DNA of 64,000 nucleotides from Eudromia elegans. Its lineage: Eukaryota; Chordata; Aves; Tinamiformes; Tinamidae. This document shows positions 37,080 to 49,330 of the stretch, piece after piece. The notes beneath the pieces were generated by a model. It was not told the DNA's origin, did no database searches, and worked only from the letters and a program-made list of their open reading frames with translations. A program made the position numbers and the translations under genes. The first letter of the stretch is position 1. Each line of letters begins with the position of its first letter. The stretch lies in NCBI GenBank assembly GCA_003342815.1, contig PTEX01000012.1, positions 3,863,880 to 3,927,879 of the forward strand. Reading direction: 5' to 3'.

Positions 37080-37167
37080 GAGAGGAGAGAAGAGAAGAGG
37101 AGAGGAGAGGAGAGGAGAGGAGAGGAGAGGAGAGGAGAGGAGAGGAGAGGAGAGGAGAGGAGAGGAG
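37080..37167. repeat. (GGAGA)n pentanucleotide microsatellite
   Basis: GAGAG/GGAGA units for about 88 bp, with two GAGAA variants at the gap-proximal end and perfect units after that. The same motif recurs beside the gap at 50541. Confidence 0.95.
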
Positions 37168-38499
37168 CAACTTGGTTCTTGCTCATTCTGAGTCTCCAGA
37201 AAGCCCAGAAAAAGCTTTCTGAGGCATTCCTTAGCTCTGTACAATGAAGATAAACACAACGCAACTCTTACCATAGTGAAAGAAGCTTGAGGAAAATATG
37301 GAAAACAAACAGCATAGCACAGCACTACTTCAAAAATACAAGCAGAAAATGCAGTTTTGCATGCTGTGCCCATATAGGAAAGCTTGTTTTGTTCTGGGGT
37401 AGAGTGTGGGAGCTGTATGGTATCACCTAGAACCACCTTATACAGAAGAAATGCATGGATGGGAGTCACACTAACTCAGAGCTGCAGAGTACCTGAGGGC
37501 TCCTTTGAGGAGGATGCTGCTCCCAGAGGTTGCAGAAAGATGATTCAGGTTCTTCCCAGGCCTTATTACACATGCATGTATGTGGGCAGCAGACATGGAC
37601 AGGGAGGACTGCACTCCCCCACACCTGCTTTACCCTCAGGAGCCCGAGCTGAGGCTTCGTTGCACACTTGCAGGTGGTTGATGCTGCCTGGGATGCCCTC
37701 AGGCTTCAGTCCATCTGCCTCTCCAGAAAGACATGAGTCCACACACGGTCCCCTTCTGTGTCCTTGGCCAACCCCACAGGCAGGATCTTGGGGAACCCAA
37801 AAACAGTACTGACAGCCCATGGGTGGGCATCCATGTCCCACCCTAGCCATTCCTGCCTGTGCTGGGGGCAAATGGGTGAACATACATTTTCTCCTGTTCT
37901 GTCTCCACTCATAATTTAAGAGCAAGTGTGTTGGATGTTGTTCTCATGAGAGTTCATCATTTAAAACAGTATAAAGTACAGTGAGGCCTAACAACTACCC
38001 AGATTGCAAGGCAGGGTTTCTGAAGAGAAAATGGAGAGTGTTGTTTTATTCTAAGAAACCCTGGCACATGATTGAGGGTACTGCGTAGAGCAGCATGGCA
38101 GGCATGAGATATGGGATGAGAAATAAAATGTTCACCTTGCCTTTAAAAGAGCAATAGCGAGTAGATGAAAAGGGCTAAATTAAGCCTATCATATATTAGG
38201 AAAAGCTTTCAGACAATAATGATAGTTGGTGTAAGGGCTCTTCTACGAAAGCCATTATGGTCCTACTGCTAAAGATCATTACAAAGTGACATGGGGCCAT
38301 TTTTGCAAAATTTTAGTTAATGTGCAAGATGACTTCGGAAGTGATACACTAGCAGGAATCCAGGTGAACTCGGCCTCCAAGAAAGTTGGTGGGAGTTTAT
38401 TGTATACTTCTATGGATCCCAGTTCTACTATAATAGCCCTTATTAATAATATTGGCTGAAATGCTCTAATCTCTATTTAGTCTTTACATGATAATGAGC

Positions 38500-38660
38500 C
38501 TAAATACAATCTGTTATTTATCCAAAGCTCCCACTGATTTCAGTGGCAGCTGGGATTGCTCAGCAACTCTGAAAACCAGGCTACTTATATTTAGACACAT
38601 AAATGTGAAGTCAGAAGCCTAATTTTAGGCACAGATTTAAAAAATTTGGCTTAAATATTC
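38500..38660. repeat. probable ancient amniote interspersed repeat
   Basis: The passage CTCCCACTGATTTCAGTGG, then CAGCTGGGATT, CTCTGAAAACCAGGC, TTTAGACACATAAAT and AAGCCTAATTTTAGG resembles an old interspersed repeat I associate with bird, crocodile and turtle genomes (the 'cactgacttcaatgggag...taggcacctaaat...' type). It contains the self-complementary CACTGA-TT-TCAGTG. I cannot name the family with certainty. Confidence 0.4.
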
Positions 38661-39442
38661 TATATAATTTCTTTCTTCATTGCTTTCATGTAGATTTTGG
38701 GGAAAATCATCATAAATCTGCATATCCATATAAAAGAGTCATGAATAAATGGTAAGATTCTATTGCTATTCTCAATATTTTTTTTCAAATATATCTTTGA
38801 ATGAGTTTATAAAATATACATAACATTCAAACCAGCATATTGGAATTAACTTAAATGATATACAATGGATTATATTAAAAAAACCCAAAAGTTTTATTTC
38901 ACAGGATTTGTTTTTATTTTTACTGAAAAAAAAAAAGCTTAATGAGGGCTCAATGATACAGAAGCAAATCCTCTAGCTTTCAGAAAGAAAATATGTTACT
39001 AGGATTTTTTCCCCAAAGATACATTACTAGTCATACCGTGATGCATGTGCTTTGGCTGCTTTTCATTTATTTCTGATAACTTCTGTGCATTATGGTTTGG
39101 AGAATATTTAAAAAAAAAAAAAGACACCCGAGTTGAAGTACTGAAGGCCACATCTTCATCCCTGAAGCTTTAGAGGGAGTTCACAAAAAGACAGAAGACA
39201 TGAAACAGAAATATTGTTCATTAAATAACTGAGTTCTGCTGCAGTTTGATTCTCACTCGGTTCTCCTCTCCTTTGCAATTAGAGGTTAAAAGTTCATGTA
39301 TTTTCTCTATTTTTTTTTTTCCTAAGTATTGAATACTAGGTATATCAGCTTCCCAAACCTTTGTCCCAATGGTGAAAGGCCTTATCCATTCGTCTGGCCA
39401 GCTCACCTGGCCAAGCAGACATGTGAGTCCCTCAGAATCACT

Positions 39443-39600
39443 GACTCTCTTTTCCTCTGCTTCCCACTGCTTTTTCCCCTCCTGGGGTTGCTGGTTCTTT
39501 TTCTTTTGTCCCTTTTTCTCCCATAGTCTCTGATCAAATGTCAATTCTTTCCTTCTAGCTCCTTCTCCTCACTCCTCTCTGAAGATCTCCTTTTCTTCTG
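39443..39600. repeat. pyrimidine-rich low-complexity tract
   Basis: About 155 bp dominated by C and T (CTCTTTTCCTCTGCTTCCC-like words). It lengthens stop-free frames on both strands by composition. Confidence 0.6.
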
Positions 39601-40958
39601 TAACTATTGAACCCCATCTCATCATCTCTTATTCATCTGGTCCAGCATTATGGGGGGGCTTCCTTGGACTGCCACAAGAGCTGCCCTCCCTGCCTCACTT
39701 TCTCCACAAGCCATGAATTCGTAGGCATGGATTACACAGGCTGTAATCCCCTGGGCATCTTGATCATCTGAGGGATGTGCTGGGAATACGCTCAGCCTCA
39801 CAGCACCAGAGGTGCAAGGATTCAGCAGAGAGGCACCTCTGGCTGGGAAATCATTCGAGAGGGAGGCAGTCAGCAAGTGTCTGGGTTTCCTATTGGAGAG
39901 AGACCAGCCCAACAAGTTTCTTTCTAGCTGGAAGGGGGAGAAGGCAAAGATGGTATGAAGGAAATAAAGAAACATTCAGATGCATATTCCGATACACGTG
40001 GATCCTTACCTAAACTAGACAGGGAGGCCCAGGATCTTTTGCACAATCCCATCACTCCTGTTACCAGGTTCACTTTTCCCAGGTGACATTTTAAAAAAAA
40101 AAAAAAAGTTAGTATATATTCTGGATTGGGGCTGTTAGAGAGAAGTTCATATTTTAAATTAAAACAAAGGTAATTTTTGTGCATGAAAATTTTGGAGGAG
40201 ATTTTAATGTTTTTGTCATACAAAATACATTCTGGGGGGATTTTCTAGTTGCCTCTCTCCCTCTCTGCCTTTCTTGTGCTTTCAACCTCAGAATTCTTCA
40301 GATCTCTGACATTAATTTGTCTAACAAATATGGAAAGCTCTGACCTCTCTGCTTAGCATATTTAAGAAGTAATCTGCATAGAAATGTGGCGCAGGAAGTA
40401 AAGTTCAGCAAAATCTATTTAGGCAAAAATTAAACCGGGAGAAATGTAGAATGACATGACAGATCATGCAGAGATGTTTCACTGGAATCTGAAAACTGTT
40501 AGGAAGAGGCACACATTTGGGTTTTTTTATTTCATTTCATTTTTGTGTAAAGAAATTTTTGATTCTGGAGGATGCTTCTTTTGTTCTTTGAATATGTACT
40601 TACTGGATGCTTATGCTCATATGTGTTCTAAAGAAAAAAACCCAAATCTGTTCTATTTGGATCTGTGTAAATGTTATTAGATGTGGCACCTTAGCTTCTG
40701 CAATATGCGGAGGGCTGTACTCTAGGTCCATATGATCACAGCAGTGTTGAAGAGGTAATAAGAAGGGGCAAAACTTTGGGATGCCTTCAGGGATGAAAAG
40801 GAGAGCAGACCTGCAGATTCCTCATTTTGGAGCCCCAGGATGATTCAAAAACTTTCAGTTTTCCTTTTCTATTTGCAGAGAGTCGAAAGCCACCCACCGA
40901 GTAACTCCCCTGAGTATTTTCTGCCTTCTCCAAGGTGCCAAGTGGCAGTAAGCTGTGG

Positions 40959-41300
40959 GTAAGTGACAAAGGGCGAGATCGCAAGCTCAGCTGCGAGTCA
41001 CATCTCGGCCACACTAATTAGAGGCATTGAGGCTCGGTTGCTGCCGCGGGAACACCGCGGGCTCTGGCACCTCTGCACCTGCGCCAGATGTGGAAGTGCG
41101 AGTGAGTGCAGGACCAGCCGGGTGAACGCTTTAGTCACAGCCGTCACCCGCAGTTAGCTGAGCCAAGGTGAGACCACCAGGCAACTGCGTTCTGGGCTGC
41201 TACCCCAGGAACGGGGGTGGCTGTAGCCCCGCTCCTCAGCACCAGCCTGGCGAGGAGGGCATTGTCCCAGGCACAGCCTCTAGGCTCTCTAGGGTTCGAG
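40959..41300 (+). promoter_or_regulatory. CpG-rich patch with splice-donor words
   Basis: About 20 CpGs in about 330 bp by my count, the strongest CpG enrichment in the window, including the repeated CCGCGG pair (CCGCGG-GAACA-CCGCGG near 41046-41062). Two strong donor-like words occur on +: GG|GTAAGT at 40959 and AAG|GTGAGA at 41168. A 64-codon frame (40963-41157) lies between them but has no recognisable domain. Possible readings: a CpG-island promoter with a 5' non-coding exon, a lncRNA start, or a chance GC-rich patch. No TATA box or known gene supports the first two. Confidence 0.35.
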
Positions 41301-41682
41301 TCTGATCAGATGCTGGAAAGGGAAATAACGCAAGGGAAATAATGACCCACTGAAAGCACAGAAACAACCTCCCGATAAAAAATAGCCCGGTAGAATATTG
41401 GGTTTAACAAGGTTCTACCTATCTTGCTAATAAAAGAAAAAACATAAAACTACATATTTAGATATTTAAATATATATGAGTGTATGAAGAGAGAGGGCCA
41501 ACATTCATTTTGATACGGGATCACCAGAAAACTTTAGGATAAGCTTTACTTCATAAACAACCTATAAGTCTTTTTGCAGGGAAGGCTCTGAAAGCAAGAG
41601 GGAGTGGAAATGCTAACTGCGATCACAGGACCTCTGAAAACTGCTTTTTTTTCTCAGTGACAAAGCACTTTAGGTCACTGCT

Positions 41683-41720
41683 CATTGATCGATCATTAGA
41701 TCATTTAGATCATTGATCAT
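41683..41720. repeat. GATC-rich palindromic cluster
   Basis: Five GATC words in 32 bp, including the perfect 10-bp palindrome TGATCGATCA (41686-41695) and repeated TTAGATCATT units. It looks like local slippage and inverted duplication. Confidence 0.75.
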
Positions 41721-42713
41721 TTTTATCACCCAGACAGCAATATACAAAACAACTTGAATCTTACAGACTGATGGCGGAACAGCAGAAGGGCAGGGCACAT
41801 GTCTTGCCTTCCTTCGCTGTGCATCCAGCTGAGCTTCTCACAGCTGCCTTAAAACCTTTTCTTTCCCTTTCTTCTTTATGTTTTTTTTTTTCTTTTTTTT
41901 GGCACAGGCAGTGTTTTTATGGGAGAAGATGAAAGCAGAGGTGAGTTAATATGCTCATTTCAAAGATTCCCAGCCTGCTGCAAAGTTTCATCCCGTCAGC
42001 TGTTCCTCTTCGGAAAGAAAAGGGGCTGGTTTGCTGACAAGCCAAATCATGGCTGCAGTGGCTGCTGCCTCAAGTGCTTACAATGGGGCTGATTGTGTGC
42101 GTTGAAAAGGATGTGAATGCAAGCAGATAGGAGCAAAGATACACAAGGATGCTGGTGCTGGGCTTTCTGCTTTTGGAACAGCAGCTAGTGAGCAGCAGCT
42201 GTGGTTGTCTAAAAACACGCATGCATGGAAGAGCAATTTTTCTTCCAAAAATCTGAAAGAAACTCTAATGATGAATCATAAGCTGAGCTATAAATAAAAC
42301 ATGACTATGGAAGTGCAGGCACAGAAGCATTCTCATTAGAGACATTTTTTTAGGGCCAAATTGACTCCTTTTTTCTTTAATCTATGAGAATGATTTTGAA
42401 ATAATTGCTGCCATGATGTCATACGCACTGTAATGCACAGTGGATTTTGCTGCATGACGTCTGACAAGCATCCAGGTTAAGCAAGTGAGCCTGGCTAAAT
42501 AAGTGCTAATACATGTGACTCACCACCACGACACAAACTCATAGGAGGTGTATATCCTCTTTCTTTAAGTGTGAAATGAGGTATGGAGACAGCCATCAAC
42601 CGTCAGCCTTGCACTGAAAAACTGAATGGTTGCTTTGGACTTCATCTGCATCCAGACAGGCTGCAGATGCCTCTTGTGTTTGGGGAACTTGTACTAGCAA
42701 CAGTGCAGTGGAC

Positions 42714-42732
42714 AGTAATAGTAATAGTAATC
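42714..42732. repeat. (AGTAAT)n short array
   Basis: AGTAAT repeats three times in tandem (CAGTAATAGTAATAGTAAT). Confidence 0.8.
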
Positions 42733-45452
42733 GGTAGTTATGGCTTCTGGTGGCACCCACACTTGTTACAGAACACAAAATTATCCCAAAACAGAACTGA
42801 TGTGTATTGTGAATGATCATAAAGATTGGCACGGATGGAAGTGGAAACTCATCAGACTTTGTGGGATATGATACCCAGGCTGTAAGCTACTGAAATCTCA
42901 TCCATTGCACATGTGGTAGTTTATATCAGACTCATAAAAAAACTAGTAAACTTTAGAAGCCAGATCTTCATTATTTTGCCACCCTACAGTCTATATGGTC
43001 AAATCTCATCACACTGAAAGGCCTGACAAACTCTTACAAAAACCAGCATATAATAAAGGCTATCTGTGTATTCAGGACCTCTTCCAGGGCAGGATGGTTT
43101 GAAGTCATGAGAAATGTGTTCAGGCATTACCTTCCATTTGAAAGTACAATTTATGCCTGAAAATAAATTCTGGTTTGTTATCAGTTTATTTGAGATACCC
43201 CTATCATTTTAATTGGTTCAACTGGTGGTGATAAGTAGCAGCAGTTATGAAAATCATCAGATTTTTCTGTTTTTTAGGCTAGCACTGATGCTTCTTTTCC
43301 CGAGAAGTTCTTTAAGCTTGTGCTCAAACTCTGTATTGCACTGCTTCAAAAGACATCATGGTCTGCATGAGAAAAGTCAAGAATTGTCAAAGTGAATCAA
43401 AAACATGAATATTCTTAGAAGTATTAATGTAAAAACTATTTACATTTAGTCGAGCATTCCACCAAATATATAGATACACATGTTTACTTAGGTAAGATAT
43501 ATTTAAATTGCTTTCTAATACTAGATTTTTCTTTGCCTTTTTTTGAATTAAAAAATGTAAAATATTTTTTCAACACTTGGCCTGTCAACAAGTAAAAACG
43601 GTTGATGGAAACTAGTGAGCAGTCTCCTGCGATTAAACCTTCATTAAAATGCAAACATTTCATACTGATGTGTTTGATTTTTTTGGTTTTCAAAGGTCAA
43701 AGCAACCCTGCCTTTCACTTGACAGGATATGGAGATTTCTGTGTTGAAATGAATGGTCCAAATATCTTCTGTGTTTTACTGATACATAAAACTGGCTTCC
43801 TCCCAGTCCTCTAGCACTGTAAAGCTGCAAGGCAGACAGGCTTGCTCCTGCTCAAGGAGCATGATCCCAGTGCCATTACAGATAATGTTGTCTCGACTCC
43901 AGGCTTCCCTTTATGCCTGGAATATCTCGCTTTAGAGATTCAGGAGCAATATCCCAAGCACGCACTGAATACTTAAACTCCTCGGAGGAAGGAACAGACA
44001 AGGTATGTGCTTATTCTGATCTAAAAATCTTCTGTACCTGGGCAGCCTTCACAGGAACTGAGTGTCCTCAGAAGCCTTCCCTGAGCAGCCTGTACTTTCT
44101 GGTAAAGCAGGACTGTGATGCTTGCCAGTGCTAAAAGAGAGTGGCGGTGGAGGGAAACACATGTGTTTTGTTAAGGAGTTATTGCTGGTGAGCTGGTGAG
44201 GAGCTGACAGTCACTTCAGGGAGGGAAACCACCATTTGCATTTGTCTCAGTAACTACATTCTTTTTTTTTTTGCCATTTGTAAAAGATGCTTATCTAACA
44301 GGATTTTTTTTTCTCATATAGCTCTTTTCTATTTATTCAGATCCCTGCTTGGAGAGTTTCCTACTTCCTTGATTAGTCCATGTTTCTTCATGTCTCTCTC
44401 TCATTATTTGGACCTACCACCAGAAACTGATGGCAGGAAATTGCTTATGTTGTCATCTAAGGCAAAGGAAGATATATAGCACACACTCTCATAGTCCAAA
44501 AATCCAGATTTTGTTCTACTGGGACCTTATACAGCATCCAGATTCAATACACTAGCTTGCCATATGGATTAGCCCTGCTTAAAGAGATGCCATCTGTCCA
44601 GCTATTTGCAGACATGTGCTCATGTTTTCTATTTCCAGCTTTTTTTTTTCCTCCTAATTTTTAATTTTATGTTTAGGCGCCCGACTGGTCACCTGATCGG
44701 TTATAGTAGGTTTGTGAATCAGTCACACATCGGGTGCTCTTCTTGCCAGCGGTTCTGCCTTGCTCTGGCAGCAGATCCTTCTCCAGAGGCATGACCTGCT
44801 GCAAGTCCTGCGGCTCCTATCAGCCCCCTGTGGCCACCAGCCCTGGGGTGCGAGCCCAGGGGTGCCAGCAGAAAGCAGGGGCATCCCCAAGGGCTGAGAT
44901 AACCCTTCACTTGTAACCCAGCCTCTATTCCCATTCATACACACCAGACACCTAGTCTTTGCACGGCCAAAACTGCCACCAAAGTGTCCCGGCTTAGATG
45001 TTTGAGAAGACCTGACAAGCAGAGAATTCAGAATTCATGCCACGTGAGGCAAAATTACTATCTTAGAGGTAGAGAGGAAGCATCTTCTTCTCCCATAATT
45101 GTGAGAAGGAATTGGCCCATTCATTTAAGGAATTTATGGAAGGATTCCTTTTTAAGTAGTAAATTATTTTAAATCACACCTTTTAAATCTATAGAGTGGA
45201 TCACTTGACAGTGCTGAAGACAGAAGGCCTATGTCCCACTGTTAAATCTTCCTATGAATGAAATCTGGGCCTACTGGCGTTTGTTGTGGGACTCCCAAGG
45301 ATTTCAGATGAAGCAGCTTTTTACCTACTATTTCCTCAAAACTTATTGGATAAAATATTGGGCTTTTTACTGTTATGAAAGAATCATTTAACGCAGGTTT
45401 CCAGATATCTCTTTTGCAAAACCTCTATTAAACAGGTTTTAGGACAAGCCTG

Positions 45453-45500
45453 TCATGCTATTATTCATGCTATTATTTTTAGAGAATAGAGAATAGAGTG
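45453..45500. repeat. two short tandem duplications
   Basis: CATGCTATTATT is present twice in tandem (45453-45476), followed by AGAGAATAGAGAATAGAG. Both are simple slips. Confidence 0.85.
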
Positions 45501-48500
45501 TGAACATGGACATTTCATTTTCTCAGTGAATCTTGCAGCAGGCAGTCAGGGAAAGAGCTGATGTTTAAGACATAAACTCTAAGATAATTAAAAGATAAAG
45601 GAAAGCACTTTGCTGGATAGGTTTGTTTTGCTGCCATCAGCAGAAAATGTAAAGAAATCATATCTTCTGTAAATATCAAAAGCTAGGTCAGAGGGACACT
45701 GATATCTGCTGTACAAAGATCTACTTGAACTAACACACACATTGGGTCAAAACAGCAACTCACTCGATTTCTCTAATTTCTCTAGAAAAAAAAAAAGGAT
45801 AAAAAGATGTGCATATTTGTCTCTGAACAGATGTGTAGCCAAACCTCAACATTTGAAATTTATCTGAAAATATCCAGATTGCACTGAATTTTAAGTCACT
45901 GAGTTGAGTATTTTAGTAATTTACAGGACAGAAACTCTGGAGAACAGTAGTGCAGGTGGAGCAGCGATAGGTCTATCCTTTTAGGGTGAACATGTGCTTG
46001 GTAATGGAGTAGCCCGAATTTTTAAGAATGTATATGTAATGGAAACAAAATATCCCATAAAAGCTTAAATTTCAAAAGGCACCTTGGCTCTTTTGAGTAA
46101 AATAGATGGTGCTGACTCCTCTAAATGGAGTGAAGTCTTCAAGTCATCTATCATCTTGAATATTAGTATAAAAAGAAAGCCAGAAAAAAAATGTTATTTA
46201 TTTCATATTTCAATCTTACTGCTGTCTAAAATTTTTTCATTATAAAAAAAAAAAGAAAAGATCCAAAGTGTTTGAATTTTTCAGTTGTCTGGTATTTCAA
46301 AACATTTTAAGGAATCAACTTATTTCACATGTGTCTGAATTAGTAGATTTTCTAAATCTACTCCATGGCAATTGCACTCATTGGCTTAGCTTAATTCTGT
46401 GTTTGAACTATTGCATTTGCATCGTTATATTAAATCTTTCAAAAGCAGATATAGCACCTTGATCAGATGTTTAGAAAAATATCTTTTGTCACTATGAAAA
46501 AAAACTGAAATCTTTGGTGTTGAAAAAAGCTTAGGGACCTCGCGAGTAAATGTGATGTGCAATACAAGATCAAAATATTGCCACCAAGCACGGCAGGTAC
46601 TGCTGAGAGTACAAAGTAGCAAGACTTCAAACAATGTCATGTGCAACTCCATGAATTAAAACATGATAATTTTGCCTCGCTATAGTAGCGATGAGGATCA
46701 GTGGAATGAAGTGCATGATTAAGAATCAATTTCTTTACACTCAAAAAGTTTCAGGCAGGCTCCTCATTTTCCACCCATTGCTGACTGCTTTTTACATCTA
46801 TTTACCACACCGGTGGGTGCAGAAACCCGTCCCCAACAGGCTGCATCCCACCCCAGCCTGAAAAGGACCAACGGCCAGTCCCCTCATCCATGCGGAGGGG
46901 CCATCCCCAAGGATCTTCCTTCCACTGTCAGGCAATGATTAAATCACCAGTTCTGGCAGGACAAACTTTCAATGAAAAGATAATACTGTTAATAGCCTTG
47001 ACCTCTTCTTTATAAAATGAGAGGCAACTTAGGCAAATGTAGCTGAGGGAAGTTGTGTTTCACTGAATGTTTGAGGATTTTTCTGCACAGTGTAATGCAC
47101 TGAGTCCATCCCCTTCTCCTCGAGTTATTTTCCTAACACACTCTCTAGTTTTAGCAGGTCCCTCTTGTTCAGCCTTGTCATCACAGCACTGCCATTTGCT
47201 CGCATCTTCCTTAAATTCTTACTTCAGGGACAGATCTAGCGTGCTTATGATTTACTAGGCAGGAAGTTGGTACAATACATTCGGGGCACAGCAGTCCTGT
47301 CTGCGCATCTTCACCCCAAGGCAGTTATTCCACATAAATACTTGGCTCATAATTACGTGCCGAAAATATTTCAGAGAAATGAACACCTTCTTAAAATATT
47401 ACTCAGCGTGAAATCTTGCAAGCTGCAAAAAGACAATTCCCCAGACCACAGGGGGTTCATAAAGAAGAGATTAATATATTTCAGTCTTAACCCCTGATCC
47501 CGGATTTTCTGCTCTCTTGATATGCACCCACCTGTTGCCATGGTTTCCAGTGCCAGGTTGTATCTTTGTCTCATATTTGTCTTTTTCAGATATACCCTTT
47601 ACGCACCAGGGCTTCTGTTTCTTGTCTTGGGCAAAATGAGGTAGTCCAAACACTCTGCTGGTCTCCACCTCGGCCACACGGACCTGTCTCGGCCCAGATT
47701 TGGTCCTAATAAGCCTGCTGCACGTAACTGGCAATATTTTTAGCAGTGGTTTCAACACTGAAATTCATTGTTGGCAAGGAAAATTTCACACTAGGACGGC
47801 TATATCAGAAGCAGAATTTAAAATCCACTGGCACTTGCCAAGGACACACCTTTCTCAGGCCTACAATATTCCTTCTTTCATCACAGAAAAAGAAAAAAGG
47901 TACAATTTCTTCCAAATCACTTTAAAATTTTCATTTTTTTTTCCTTGAGAATTTCCTGCATTAACTTCACAAACAGCATTACGTAAGCTGAATATCCACA
48001 TTGAGTGACAGAGAGATCTATGCTAGGAAAAAAAAAAAAAGCCTTGTAAAAAGCTAAACTGCCAAACTAAGCTCCTATGGCTCCTGATAGAGTCCCCATA
48101 GTTTCCCATTCAGGATACAGAAGTCTAAAGTTCATCCTGAGACAAACTCATTTAGAGTTTTGGATGGGCTGCTTTACAAAGCCTTGGGGTGAAATAACTT
48201 TTGTTATACCAGAGGAGTTAAAAAGAAAGAGGGAGAAGGAAAGCAGTAAAAATGTTACCAAGATGTCAGAACTGCATGAAGAAAACAGCTTGTGATGTTT
48301 AATGACAACAAAAAAAAGGTTTAAACAAACAAGTGTTTGATACCAAACTTTCAGAAATGTCAATGCCAAGAAAACTAAGTAGGTCATTGGAATATGCAGG
48401 TGAAAACAAAACTAAAGAGCAGGTACAGATAATTATCCAAGAGCCATCAGTGATCTCATCTTCAAAGAACTCTCATTTTTAAAGGAAGAGTTAAATTTAT

Positions 48501-48789
48501 AAATATAAGGCAACATTTGTACCTGTCCAATAGATTCACACTCAGAAACAAAATGTATTGCGTAGACACATTGCAATCTGCTATACAAACAAAATTGTTT
48601 ATTTACATTGCAGAAATTGCAAAGTTGTAATGATGCACTCACATCTTTCTCTGAATTCTCCATGGGAGTCAATAAGGAGAGCTGTAGTCAGCCAAACAAA
48701 TAGATGTGCTAACAGGCTAAAGGGAAAAAAGAACAAAACAGAAAAAAAATGTCACGCCATGTTCTGAAAGCCTGTCAAAACCAAGCATT

Positions 48790-49140
48790 CTTCCAGGGCA
48801 TGTTCACTTATTTGGGAGAGTGGATAGTTTTTGATTGACAGGTCTGAAATAAAAAGGCTGATGTGTTGTTGATACTTTTTGCAGTAAAACAGCTGTATTT
48901 AAATTACATGTTTCACTCTTCTAGTCAACAAGTTGGCAGGGTGTACGCAACTTGTCAGCTCCGTAATGACAGGCACCACTTTAAGATGAAGTTGGAAGAG
49001 CCTTGTACAGATGCTTGTTTTCGTGAAGAGTTATCTCTAGCGAGAGAAAATATAATTATCTGTGAAGAGACTCGTCGGGTAATATGTGTCAAAACTTTAT
49101 TAACGCCTCATAACATTGGATTTCTGGCTCTGTCCAGATA
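48790..49140. promoter_or_regulatory. candidate enhancer with PBX-MEIS site
   Basis: A repeat-free block containing TGATTGACAG (48832-48841), an exact match to the known PBX-MEIS composite motif used by HOX cofactors in vertebrate enhancers. A second MEIS-type TGACAGG lies near 48967. A + frame of 93 codons crosses the block but shows no domain. Activity and conservation are inferred, not seen. Confidence 0.35.
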
Positions 49141-49159
49141 TTAATGGGCAGGGAGGCAT

Positions 49160-49330
49160 ACCCCGGACTGACTCGCAGACCCCTGCACGTCAAGCAGAGG
49201 AAGCTCCTCCCGCAGCGCTCTCAGCCGGGCGCTCTGCTCCCTGCCTCCCGGGTGGCTAGTGATGGAAATAGCACAAGCACCATATGCTCGCCGAGGCACC
49301 TCGCCGCAGCTCTGCTGGTCCCGGCCCAAA
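49160..49330. promoter_or_regulatory. small CpG-rich patch
   Basis: About 13 CpGs in 170 bp by my count (CCGGGCGCT, CTCGCCGAGG and CTCGCCGC words), immediately after the PBX-MEIS block. Open frames on both strands cross it, as expected in GC-rich DNA. It could be a small island or a GC-rich enhancer edge. Confidence 0.3.

Noticed and set aside
36393-37469. Frames of 224-319 codons around the 36.5-37.1 kb gap
   Set aside because: They are made almost wholly of unknown bases and the GGAGA array, so they carry no coding evidence. The same holds for frames over the 17.7 kb gap.
37384-37925. 142-codon (+) and 119-codon (-) overlapping frames
   Set aside because: Both strands are open over the same GC-moderate DNA, neither has a domain, and no splice or promoter context stands out.
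41230-41310. tRNA or tRNA-derived SINE suggested by B-box-like GGTTCGAGTC near 41292
   Set aside because: No acceptable A-box at the right distance and no cloverleaf pairing could be found.
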